Assembly (NCBI GenBank): GCA_041441465.1
Contig: JASDSY010000004.1
Span: 1-64,000 of the forward strand
Direction: 5' to 3'
DNA from: JASDSY01 sp041441465
GTDB lineage: Bacteria > Muiribacteriota > UBA9980
DNA length: 64,000 nt
A program made the translations under genes and the position numbers. Within the stretch, counting starts at the first letter, position 1. Each line of letters starts with the position of its first letter. The notes below the pieces were generated by a model. The model did not search any database, had not been told where the DNA came from, and worked only from the letters and a program-made list of their open reading frames with translations. Shown one piece after another: positions 33,521 to 41,774 of the stretch.

Positions 33521-35719
33521 TTGTATTTAAAATATAACTTTCAAAATAACTTAATATCGGTATTATCTGGAAGGATAACTATTAAAATTCCGGCATTGAT
33601 TTTATTTATTGCATTGCCGGTAATTTCGTTTTTTTACTTATCCGGAACTTGCCTGGCGATTGAAATATCAGAAGGATTAAATCTTGACGGCCAGAAAATT
33701 ATTTCATATAAAATGACAAATACTATTGATAACAACGAACTGAAACAAAATCTGAAAATTAACTTGAAAGGCAATATTAACGATAATTTAAAAACAGATC
33801 TTAAAATCGATGATTCTCTTAACAGTAAAGTCGAGAAAATAAAATTTGAATATAATAACAATAATAATTTGAATTTGGAACTGGGCGACATAAATTTTAA
33901 TGGAATCAACCAGTTCAGTCGTAATGACAGAAAAGTTATGGGACTTCTGGCCAATATTAACAGCGGTGAAAAAAAGATTGATTCAAAACAGCCGGAAGTT
34001 ACATTGCTATGTACTTTCGAATCGGCAAAGCCTTGCAGCGATAAATTTATTGGCGAAGGCCGACCCGGTCCGTTTAAATTATCAAATGAAAAAATCATGG
34101 TTTTGTCGGAACGCGTTTATATCGACGGAGTCCAGAAAAATAGGAATATAGACTATGGAATTGACTGCGAAAACGGTATATTAACTTTTAACGAAGATAT
34201 TCAGCTTGGTTGTGAAATTTACATAACTTATAACATCGATACCGGCTTTGATAATGTAAACCGCTATTCTGTCGGTGCTTTTACTCAAGCGGCCTCTTCC
34301 GAGAAAGGCAACACTAAAATAGGTGTCATAAGAAGCAGTGAATCATCTAAAAATACAAACGAGACAAAATCATCACTTACTGAATTTAATTTGAATCAAT
34401 CTCTGAAATTAAATGAAAAACTCATTACAAATCTTGAGTATGCGCATTCTTTTAAGGAAGGGCAGTCGTATGATAATTCATCGCAAAACGGTTCGGCGAT
34501 AGCGCTTAATACCAAATTAACAGGCAGGATAGTTGATACTAATTTGAGGTTATCATCTGTTGATCCACAGTATTCGCCTTATCATTACGGCTATGTCAAG
34601 CCCGAGAAAACGGCTGAATTTTCATTTGACCTGCATCCTGATAAATCGGAAGAACTGAATGTATTTAATAAAATAAACGGCAGTGTCGGGGTGTTAAAGA
34701 AAGAGCAGTTCGAGTCTTCGAAAACTTCTACTGGCGATTTAAATGACGAGGATAAATTTTTCGGAAAGTTTTTATATAATTTCGATGAAAATGTAGCCAT
34801 TACGACTAATTTTAATAAGACACCGACAGGTTCAGATCTTAAGGATCTGAAAATTTTATCTAAATCTTCAAAATTAAATATTGAAAATACAGTAACAAGC
34901 CAGAGGCGAAACGGCGGCAGCGACGAATTAAATTCCATGTCATTTAAGGCTTATTCATTTCCCATTAAAAAAAATGTATATTTTGTCGAATATAATGATA
35001 GCGCTTTAAAGACTTACTCAAAATTAAAAGAAGAAAACAATGATGTTAATTTTAAAGTAAAAAGGAAAGTAAATCAGGATCTTTCATTAAATTACTCATT
35101 GATGGACAGCCGCAGGATTGATTATACTAATTCGGAGCAAAAAATTTCGGAAAATCGTGCAGGCGTCGATTATAATATGAGCCGGAATACTTTATTGACA
35201 GGCCAGCTGGCGAAAAGGCATGAAAAACGCACATTCGCTTATGAGCCGAAAGCTGATTTGAACGGATTTTTGCTCGGCGCGCGCTACTCGCCGCTTGATT
35301 TTTTGAAAGTTCTTCTGAAACGTGAATTCTGGGGTACCGATATGACTGCCCGGAATATTAATTTCAACAAAATAGAGGATTCTTTGAAGGTAATACTGGC
35401 TTCCCATAACAGTCCCTATTCGCTTGAATTGAAAGGCGGCCTTAAATCGCCGGAATATGATATAGAATCCGGAGCAAAGCGTGAAAAATCCGCGCAGTAC
35501 GGCGCGCAGTTTAACGTAAGGGCGCTTAATAAAATAAGATTTACAAGTGAAATAACTAAGAAAGACGAAAGCGGAGTTTCAGGCGTGGATACCTTGAACA
35601 CGCGCGAGGAAATTAAATATAAAGTCAATGATGACATTGATTTTTCGATGAATTATGAAAAGGAACACAGCATTTTTAAAAATATAAGTACGGCGTTTCG
35701 CCTCGAGGCGAGGTTATAA
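33521..35719 (+). CDS. Exported beta-barrel-like surface/outer-membrane protein
   Basis: A 732-residue protein starting at a TTG (33521) with CAGGA 6 nt upstream; no suitable ATG lies near. A hydrophobic export segment covers about residues 20-47. Residues about 160-245 (Gly-Arg-Pro-Gly-Pro-Phe-Lys-Leu ... Val-Tyr-Ile-Asp-Gly ... Asp-Tyr-Gly-Ile-Asp-Cys ... Gly-Ile-Leu-Thr-Phe) form the repeat-like module found in large outer-membrane proteins of several phyla. The rest is a long series of amphipathic strands and ends Phe-Arg-Leu-Glu-Ala-Arg-Leu, consistent with a barrel. No TonB box or plug was seen. It is 6 nt ahead of the giant lamin-tail/cohesin-like gene, so the barrel may be its exporter or anchor. 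Confidence 0.7.
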   Translation: MYLKYNFQNNLISVLSGRITIKIPALILFIALPVISFFYLSGTCLAIEISEGLNLDGQKIISYKMTNTIDNNELKQNLKINLKGNINDNLKTDLKIDDSLNSKVEKIKFEYNNNNNLNLELGDINFNGINQFSRNDRKVMGLLANINSGEKKIDSKQPEVTLLCTFESAKPCSDKFIGEGRPGPFKLSNEKIMVLSERVYIDGVQKNRNIDYGIDCENGILTFNEDIQLGCEIYITYNIDTGFDNVNRYSVGAFTQAASSEKGNTKIGVIRSSESSKNTNETKSSLTEFNLNQSLKLNEKLITNLEYAHSFKEGQSYDNSSQNGSAIALNTKLTGRIVDTNLRLSSVDPQYSPYHYGYVKPEKTAEFSFDLHPDKSEELNVFNKINGSVGVLKKEQFESSKTSTGDLNDEDKFFGKFLYNFDENVAITTNFNKTPTGSDLKDLKILSKSSKLNIENTVTSQRRNGGSDELNSMSFKAYSFPIKKNVYFVEYNDSALKTYSKLKEENNDVNFKVKRKVNQDLSLNYSLMDSRRIDYTNSEQKISENRAGVDYNMSRNTLLTGQLAKRHEKRTFAYEPKADLNGFLLGARYSPLDFLKVLLKREFWGTDMTARNINFNKIEDSLKVILASHNSPYSLELKGGLKSPEYDIESGAKREKSAQYGAQFNVRALNKIRFTSEITKKDESGVSGVDTLNTREEIKYKVNDDIDFSMNYEKEHSIFKNISTAFRLEARL

Positions 35720-35725
35720 AGATAA

Positions 35726-38700
35726 ATGAAAACAAAAAACAATGAAAATATTATTAATAAATATTTTAACACAGCCATTTGGATATCGTTAATGGCTGTA
35801 TTGGTATTTTTATCGTTTCTGAATCCGTCTGCGGCTGTCGCTGCCGGCAGCGATGACGATGAAATATACGCTGACGGATTTTTAACGGCTTCCGAAGTTG
35901 CCGATGATCAGCTGCGTTACGATGGACCCGGAACGGTTACGGCCTTGCCGAGAAGATTGGAAATCGGCAAAATAGCCGATTTGACGTTTGTAATAAATTT
36001 TTCTTCCAGCGCGGATTCTATATACGAAGTACAGATAAAAGTTCCGTATAATTTCAGGTTCAATCCTTCTAAAGATAATGTTAAGCTCGAAGGATCGGGC
36101 TTAAGCGTTGCCGATATAAAGGAAATTTCAGGTGCCGGTTATCAAAACCGTGAATATGTAATTAAGATAGTCGGTGCGTCTATAAAAACCGACCAGCCCG
36201 GGCAGATATCGCTGCTGAATGTGACCGCCCCCATGTACGTCGCTTCGAATAAATCGCCGTTAAATAAATTTTTGATTTCTACAAGAACTATGACCAGTGT
36301 AATTTCAGAAGTAGCCGATAATCCGATATTTGAGACATATAATCCGGGAAGCGTTGCACCTAAATTTTTGATAAATGAGGTTTGTCCTAAAAACTCAGCG
36401 AATGTTGATTTTATTGAAATATATTGTCAGAATGACGGAAATTCGGGAAATGGTATCGACCTTTATAACTGGCAGCTGACACAGTTCGCGTCATCAGCGT
36501 CCGATAAGACTTTCGGGTCGATTATAATGAAAACTGGAAATTACCTTATATTAAAGTATAACTCATCGACCGGCACTGACGATATTTTTCCGTCTTATAA
36601 CACTCTTAATACCTATACGTCAAAAACCGGCATAAACGATACCGGGTTTATAATAGTTATGAAGGATCCCGATTCGAATATTTACGACGCGCTCGTATGC
36701 GACAGCACCTCCAGCACATTTGACTATAATAATGTCGCTTACCTTGTTTCTAAAAATCAGTGGAACAGTCTTGATAAAAAAGGTTCAGTGGATATAAGCG
36801 GACTTTTGACTGAATATTCGGTCGCGAGATATCCCGGCCGTGCGGATACTAACAGCAAAAGCGATTTTGCGGTAATGAATTATCAGACGCCTCTTGCTCC
36901 GAACGCTAACCTCGGCGTTAACGCAAAAATACTTGTTAATGAGTTTAAAACCGGTTCGAATAACGGAGATTTTATCGAATATTACGTCCAGGATGACGGT
37001 TCGGGCGGCGGCGGTACGGATATACGCGGCTATGAGTTCTCCGACGGCGTTGATTTTACGATGGTAATGCCTGAAAATACAATAGTTAAAACCGGCGAAT
37101 ATATACTTGTAAATTACGGTGCCGGCGCTGATTCGGTTTCTCATACATCGGGCAATATTTTAAATATTAACACGCACGTTACCGGATTATCGAAAGTTTT
37201 TGGAATATTGACCTGCCGCAATTCCGCGCTTTCTTATCTTGACGCCGCAGCTTATTCTTCGGGAACTTTGTCTGAAGCGAACAGGTTAAGCTTAAAAAAA
37301 TTCGTCGATGCCGGGCTTATACTTGATATGAATCCTGCCGGCGTTTATGACGAGCTTGACTGCGTTTCGATTAAAAATATGACGCTTAATTCATCTTATG
37401 GCCGTAATGATAAAAGTGCGGATACAAATTCAGAGACGGATTTTACAAATTTCCTGAAACCGACTCCTGGAAAACCAAATATTGCAAGCGGTCTGCCGGT
37501 TTATATAACAAGCGATCCGGCCGATAAGATATATTCGAACGCCGATTCGGAAACAGCCATCGAAGTTAGAGCGATTGATATTGACGGCAAAATCGCGCCG
37601 GTATCGACCGTCACTATTGTCGTGACATCCGATTCGGAGGGTACTAAATTTTCCGAAGATGGAATAAACTACTCGACTAAAATAGAAACTCCGCTTCGTT
37701 ACGGTGTTAAGAAGCTTTTTATAAAAGACAGCGCGCCGGGTTCGAAATATATAACAATAAAGGATAAGTATGACGACAGGCTTAAATATAAGCTGAATTA
37801 TATAGTCACCGGTTTGTTTTCAGTTCAGATAAACGAAATTATGTATAACCAGCATTCGAGCATTGTTAAAGATCCTCTCGATATGCAGTGGGTCGAGCTT
37901 TATAACTCGTCGAAAAATGTCGTTGATATATCTAACTATAAATTGAAATGCGGTTCATATACATACATATTTCCTGAAAGCACCAAAATCGAAGGAATGA
38001 CATATATCGTAGTAACCTCGAGGCTGAATAAAATCTCTTACCGTGAGGATTCTGCATTTTCCGATATATACGGTAACGCTGACGGCGAGTGGACATCCAG
38101 AGATGGTTTTATCGCGCTTGATTCTGGAACGTTCAGGGTTGGAAAATCATCCGGCAGAATAGCGTTTACAACGCCTGCCGATGTCGAGTTATCGGTTGTT
38201 AATTATGTAAGCGCGCAGGGCGGTAACGGTAATAAGAAGTCTCTTGAAAAAGCTAACCAGAACGTATATTCCGTCGGTGAAAATGATATCGACCGTTATA
38301 ATTTTGTGGAAAGCGGCACCGATCTTGGTACGCCCGGAAAATTAAATTCGAAAAATTCATATGCTTCGAGCAAGGTTAAGATTACTCATGTACCGGTGAC
38401 AAGCGCTTCACTCCACTCGGCGATAACGATTCATTCGATGATCGAAGGCATTACAAGCGCTGAAATCGGTTATCGTAACAGCCGTGTTTCGGGAGTTTAT
38501 ACATATATTCCAATGGTTAAGATCGATAACACGAACGTATACAGGACTATAATTCCGGCAAATGACGTTACTTTAGACGGTGTCGATTATTATATAAGAG
38601 CTAATAATTCTGCTGCGTCCAGCGTAAATTACTCGCCTGATTCCGGCGATACGAATCCTTATAAAATCAATGTTTATGACCAGCGCGCTCGTATCAGCCT

Positions 38701-39871
38701 TACCACTCCTGTAAAAGGCGTAGCGCCGAATGAAAGTTTTTACGTCGATGTCAATATCGAAAATGCAAGTTCAATATCAAATCTGTCATTTGATTTAAAA
38801 TATAACACAGCTTATTTTACAGTAGAAGACCTTGATTCCGCTCGTGAAGGCACTCAAATTGCCGTTGGTTCGTTATTTTCAAATTATTTTAACGAAGTGA
38901 ACGAAGCGAAGCAAAGCGAAGGCGTGATTTCTTTTAAATTAGTCGACCAGTCAGGGTCGGTAAGCGGCGCCGGACAGGTTGCGAGGATAAAATTTAAAAC
39001 AGTATCCAATTATGGCGCTGCTTATAGTGAATACGCCGATCTTAAATTTGAGAATGTCATTGTTTCAGGATCGCCTGAGGTTAATTATTTCGATAACAAG
39101 GTTAAGCTCGGTGATAAGTCAGAAGCGGTAGTCGGAATAAGCGGCGGCGTTGTCGGCGGGGAAAATCAGGCAAAATTAGTTATACCGGCGGGGGCAGTAA
39201 AAACTGATACGAGTTTTACAATTAAGAAGATGCTAAAGTCTGAAATACCGGCCACTAATGTTATTGACAATTTGAACGGCATAAACTCGCTCGATGTCGC
39301 TTATGAAATACTGCCGCACGGAACAAAATTCCAGAAGCCGGTTACGGTCGAAATTCCCTATACGAGAGCTGATCTAACAGCAGCCGGCGTCGCCGATGAG
39401 AAGAACTTGAAAATTTATTATTACAATACCGAAAAACTCGCCTATGAGAAAGTTGGCGGCACAGTTTCTAATGGCAAGGTAACCGCGAAAATTAACCATC
39501 TTTCGATTTTTTTACTGGTAGAAGATCAATCTAAAGAAGAGTTTGACTTGAACACGATTTTCGTGTCGCCTAACCCGTTCTCGCCAAATGGAAATGGCTG
39601 GAACGACAGCACTTTTATTAATTATACTCTTACCGTCGATGCGAATATAACAATAAAAATATTTGACGTCCGCGGCGTACTGGTAAGAAAATTAATTACC
39701 AATGAAGCGGTTTCCGGCGGCCAGAATAAGGCTGAATGGGACGGTAAAAATGATTTTGGAAAAATAGTTAAAACTGGAGTTTATATTTATCAGCTAAAAG
39801 TCGTAAGCCCTCAAAAATCCTCGAAAACATATCAGGGAACGATAGTCGTTTCGGTTAATCTGAAAGATTAA
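35726..39871 (+). CDS. Giant secreted protein with lamin-tail, cohesin-like, ZU5-like and T9SS-like domains
   Basis: A 1381-residue protein with a signal peptide (about 15-40). Three lamin-tail domains can be seen, each starting with Ile-Asn-Glu-like strands: Phe-Leu-Ile-Asn-Glu-Val (about 212), Ile-Leu-Val-Asn-Glu-Phe (about 402) and Val-Gln-Ile-Asn-Glu-Ile (about 700). A cohesin-like domain follows (about 990-1130: Ser-Asn-Leu-Ser-Phe-Asp-Leu-Lys-Tyr-Asn ... Gly-Gln-Val-Ala-Arg-Ile-Lys-Phe), then a ZU5-like segment (about 1135-1270: Ala-Lys-Leu-Val-Ile-Pro-Ala-Gly-Ala) and a final FlgD/CHU-type Ig domain (Pro-Asn-Pro-Phe-Ser-Pro-Asn-Gly-Asn-Gly ... Gly-Val-Tyr-Ile-Tyr-Gln-Leu). These are binding modules; it probably lies on the cell surface and is exported by a T9SS-like route. 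PorV-like copy 3 follows. Confidence 0.85.
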   Translation: MKTKNNENIINKYFNTAIWISLMAVLVFLSFLNPSAAVAAGSDDDEIYADGFLTASEVADDQLRYDGPGTVTALPRRLEIGKIADLTFVINFSSSADSIYEVQIKVPYNFRFNPSKDNVKLEGSGLSVADIKEISGAGYQNREYVIKIVGASIKTDQPGQISLLNVTAPMYVASNKSPLNKFLISTRTMTSVISEVADNPIFETYNPGSVAPKFLINEVCPKNSANVDFIEIYCQNDGNSGNGIDLYNWQLTQFASSASDKTFGSIIMKTGNYLILKYNSSTGTDDIFPSYNTLNTYTSKTGINDTGFIIVMKDPDSNIYDALVCDSTSSTFDYNNVAYLVSKNQWNSLDKKGSVDISGLLTEYSVARYPGRADTNSKSDFAVMNYQTPLAPNANLGVNAKILVNEFKTGSNNGDFIEYYVQDDGSGGGGTDIRGYEFSDGVDFTMVMPENTIVKTGEYILVNYGAGADSVSHTSGNILNINTHVTGLSKVFGILTCRNSALSYLDAAAYSSGTLSEANRLSLKKFVDAGLILDMNPAGVYDELDCVSIKNMTLNSSYGRNDKSADTNSETDFTNFLKPTPGKPNIASGLPVYITSDPADKIYSNADSETAIEVRAIDIDGKIAPVSTVTIVVTSDSEGTKFSEDGINYSTKIETPLRYGVKKLFIKDSAPGSKYITIKDKYDDRLKYKLNYIVTGLFSVQINEIMYNQHSSIVKDPLDMQWVELYNSSKNVVDISNYKLKCGSYTYIFPESTKIEGMTYIVVTSRLNKISYREDSAFSDIYGNADGEWTSRDGFIALDSGTFRVGKSSGRIAFTTPADVELSVVNYVSAQGGNGNKKSLEKANQNVYSVGENDIDRYNFVESGTDLGTPGKLNSKNSYASSKVKITHVPVTSASLHSAITIHSMIEGITSAEIGYRNSRVSGVYTYIPMVKIDNTNVYRTIIPANDVTLDGVDYYIRANNSAASSVNYSPDSGDTNPYKINVYDQRARISLTTPVKGVAPNESFYVDVNIENASSISNLSFDLKYNTAYFTVEDLDSAREGTQIAVGSLFSNYFNEVNEAKQSEGVISFKLVDQSGSVSGAGQVARIKFKTVSNYGAAYSEYADLKFENVIVSGSPEVNYFDNKVKLGDKSEAVVGISGGVVGGENQAKLVIPAGAVKTDTSFTIKKMLKSEIPATNVIDNLNGINSLDVAYEILPHGTKFQKPVTVEIPYTRADLTAAGVADEKNLKIYYYNTEKLAYEKVGGTVSNGKVTAKINHLSIFLLVEDQSKEEFDLNTIFVSPNPFSPNGNGWNDSTFINYTLTVDANITIKIFDVRGVLVRKLITNEAVSGGQNKAEWDGKNDFGKIVKTGVYIYQLKVVSPQKSSKTYQGTIVVSVNLKD

Positions 39872-39996
39872 GATTTTGTTGATTGTGTTTTAGTGCTTAA
39901 AAATAACGGTTTGTTTTAATTGCTTCGTGTTTAAATATCAGAAAATTACAGTATTATGTTGAACATTAAAAAAATATATAATTTTTTACGGTGAAA

Positions 39997-40854
39997 ATGA
40001 AAAAAATTAATAACGTGAAAAAAGAAAACTTAATAAAATATCTAATAATTGCGGTTACGGCGGTTTTATTCGTAACTAACTTTGCCGGTTATGTTTATGC
40101 CGAATTTGAGGATAAGAACATCGGCGTGCGTTCGAGTTCTATGGGCGGCGCATATACTGCCCTTTCGGATGACGGCGAGGCGCAGTTTTATAATCCCGCT
40201 GGTATCGGTCTTGTTAAGCGTGCTGAATTTACGTCGATGCACACTTCTTTATACGGCCAGTCTGATTTGCCGCTTGATTATTTTAATTTCACTCAGCCGT
40301 TAATGCCGTTCGCGGTGGCGTCATTCGGAATGACGCGTTTCGGTTCCGGGCTTTATAAAGAAAGCGAGCAGTGCCTGACTATCGCCAGACAGATAACTGA
40401 ACGGCATGCATTCGGCCTCAGTTTGAAGCAGCTTTCGACTAATATTGAAAATACGCCTGAACGAAACGGTTTTGCAATGGATTTTGGCGCTATAGTAAAA
40501 TTTCAGGAGAATTTCAGGGCCGGCGTTTCCATTATAAATTTGAATAATCCGAAAATGAATGAAACTGTGCCTAAAACTTTTAAATTGGGCGTGGCATTTA
40601 TACCTAAGGAAAATTTAACGCTGTGCCTTGATTACAGCAAGCAGTCGTCTGAAAGTAAAGGTAATATATCACTCGGCGAGGAATTTAAAATGACGAGAAA
40701 CTTCAAGGTTCGCGCCGGTTATAACACATACCCTTCAAGACTTTCAGCCGGGTTCGGATTTGAATTCAAAAATATAAAATTAGATTACGGATTCAGAAAC
40801 CATGATACTTTGAATTCGACGCATAGAGTTTCCTTTACATACATGATGGATTAA
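39997..40854 (+). CDS. PorV/PorQ-like outer-membrane beta-barrel protein (copy 3)
   Basis: A 285-residue protein. The ATG at 39997 follows ACGGTGA; an in-frame GTG at 39991 overlaps it. A signal peptide ends near Tyr-Ala-Glu. The mature part begins Gly-Val-Arg-Ser-Ser-Ser-Met-Gly-Gly-Ala-Tyr-Thr ... Phe-Tyr-Asn-Pro-Ala-Gly-Ile, the PorV family signature, and is predicted beta-barrel throughout. It is shorter than copies 1 and 2. It ends the set begun by the barrel at 33521 and the giant surface protein at 35726. A structured repeat begins 8 nt after its stop and may end the transcript. Confidence 0.85.
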   Translation: MKKINNVKKENLIKYLIIAVTAVLFVTNFAGYVYAEFEDKNIGVRSSSMGGAYTALSDDGEAQFYNPAGIGLVKRAEFTSMHTSLYGQSDLPLDYFNFTQPLMPFAVASFGMTRFGSGLYKESEQCLTIARQITERHAFGLSLKQLSTNIENTPERNGFAMDFGAIVKFQENFRAGVSIINLNNPKMNETVPKTFKLGVAFIPKENLTLCLDYSKQSSESKGNISLGEEFKMTRNFKVRAGYNTYPSRLSAGFGFEFKNIKLDYGFRNHDTLNSTHRVSFTYMMD

Positions 40855-40861
40855 AAAGTTC

Positions 40862-40988
40862 GTCAAAAAAGATTTTTTCGGGACCGCGTCATGAAAGTCA
40901 TCGTGACTTTCATGCGCTTATTCTCAGCGGCTCCCGCTATCCATGGCTTCGCCACTTCCGAAATGTCCCTGCAAAAATATTTTTTGAC
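40862..40988 (+). repeat. Structured insertion-like element, copy A
   Basis: A 127-bp unit with ~23-bp imperfect terminal inverted repeats: GTCAAAAAA..TTTTTTCGGGAC at 40862-40884 pairs with GTCCCTG..AAAAA..TTTTTTGAC at 40965-40988. Inside are a 10-bp hairpin (40891-40900 with 40904-40913, loop TCG) and a second imperfect stem-loop (AGCGGC with GCCACT). It shares its fixed parts (ACCGCGTC, GCGCTTATTCTCAGC, CTTCCGAAATGTC) with copy B at 41223-41334, whereas the stems differ in sequence but remain paired. No coding capacity. Confidence 0.85.
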
Positions 40989-41035
40989 TCATGGAAATAT
41001 TTAATAAATTAAGACCCTGCTATATGACAATTCTT

Positions 41036-41068
41036 TTATGGACCGCGTTCGGTTCTGTCTAAAAAATT
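41036..41068 (+). repeat. Remnant of the structured element (deletion derivative)
   Basis: GGACCGCGTTCGG followed at once by TTCTGTCTAAAAAAT looks like the two ends of the element joined after loss of the middle. It lies between copy A and the large repeat. The match is short, so this is tentative. Confidence 0.4.
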
Positions 41069-41081
41069 TCAATAGTTATTC

Positions 41082-41694
41082 AAAAAACTTTTTTCTCGTT
41101 CACTTGGTCCTCAGCGCCGGGCCTGACCTTCGACCACAAGTGCGTCTTTGGATTATGCGGCGTTAGTTTATACTCTTTTGAATTTTAGGTTATGATAAGG
41201 GGGCGGCTAAGGTATTTATTCTGCTATTTTTGAGAGACCGCGTCAGCAAATCCTTCCTGGATTTGCTGCGCTTATTCTCAGCCGCTCACGCCATCCAGGC
41301 TTCGCGGCTTCCGAAATGTCTCTCAAAAATTAGCATTCATAAATTAATTTTATTATATATTCAAAATTATATTTATATGTTAGACCAAATGAAAAATAAC
41401 TTGTTAACACGCGTTTCACGTGCCGAAGAGGGGAGTTTTACGGCAGGCCTCTGCGCCTGCTCGTCAAATTACCTGATAATGTTCTGTCGCGGCCGGGAGG
41501 AACTAAAAATATAATATAATCATGGTAATAGAGGCCGCGATTGCCGTGTTGCATCGAACGTGCAGCGGTCGATGCAACTAATGCATAAAACAACAAAATC
41601 AAATGATAAAATCACAAAAACAACGGTAAATATAGCAGGATTAAAAAAGGGGCGCGGGGGAAATCAAAGGGTATCACCCTTTGTTGTCCCCCGC
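41082..41694 (+). repeat. Large structured repeat R1, copy 1 (interrupted)
   Basis: This stretch matches, in opposite orientation, 55095-55585. The best-conserved part (41355-41426) is nearly identical in both copies. It contains several hairpins: GCAGGC/GCCTGC near 41442-41461, GTCGCGGCC/GGCCGCGAT (about 41486-41541), a 10-bp hairpin at 41548-41578, and a long GC-rich one at 41654-41694 (GCGGGGGA/TCCCCCGC with CAAAGGG/CCCTTTG inside). Compared with copy 2 it has a 134-bp insertion at 41221-41354. No transposase gene is present. Function unknown. Confidence 0.9.
41223..41334 (+). mobile_element. Structured insertion-like element, copy B, nested in R1
   Basis: A 112-bp unit closed by a long stem: GCTATTTTTGAGAGAC (41223-41238) with GTCTCTCAAAAATTAGC (41318-41334). 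Inside are a 9-bp hairpin (AGCAAATCC/GGATTTGCT) and a stem-loop AGCCGC/GCGGCT enclosing GCC/GGC. It sits within the 134 bp present in R1 copy 1 but absent from R1 copy 2, whose uninterrupted sequence is the empty site. TTTATT occurs at both junctions (41215-41220 and 41349-41354), as expected for a target duplication. Confidence 0.8.
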
Positions 41695-41774
41695 AGATAT
41701 GTTGATAACAAAATCATCGCTATTCATTGTAATTATGTTTGCGATAATTTTTGATATTTTATAATTTTAAAGTA

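Noticed and set aside
41230..41514. 94-codon open frame starting inside structured element B and running into R1
   Set aside because: Its first half exists only because of the insertion of element B; the frame has no ribosome site and the region is explained by hairpins. Only the shared 45-codon part is kept as a low-level finding.
41082..41694. R1 considered as an insertion sequence
   Set aside because: There is no transposase-like frame in either copy and no terminal inverted repeat at the ends of the whole unit.
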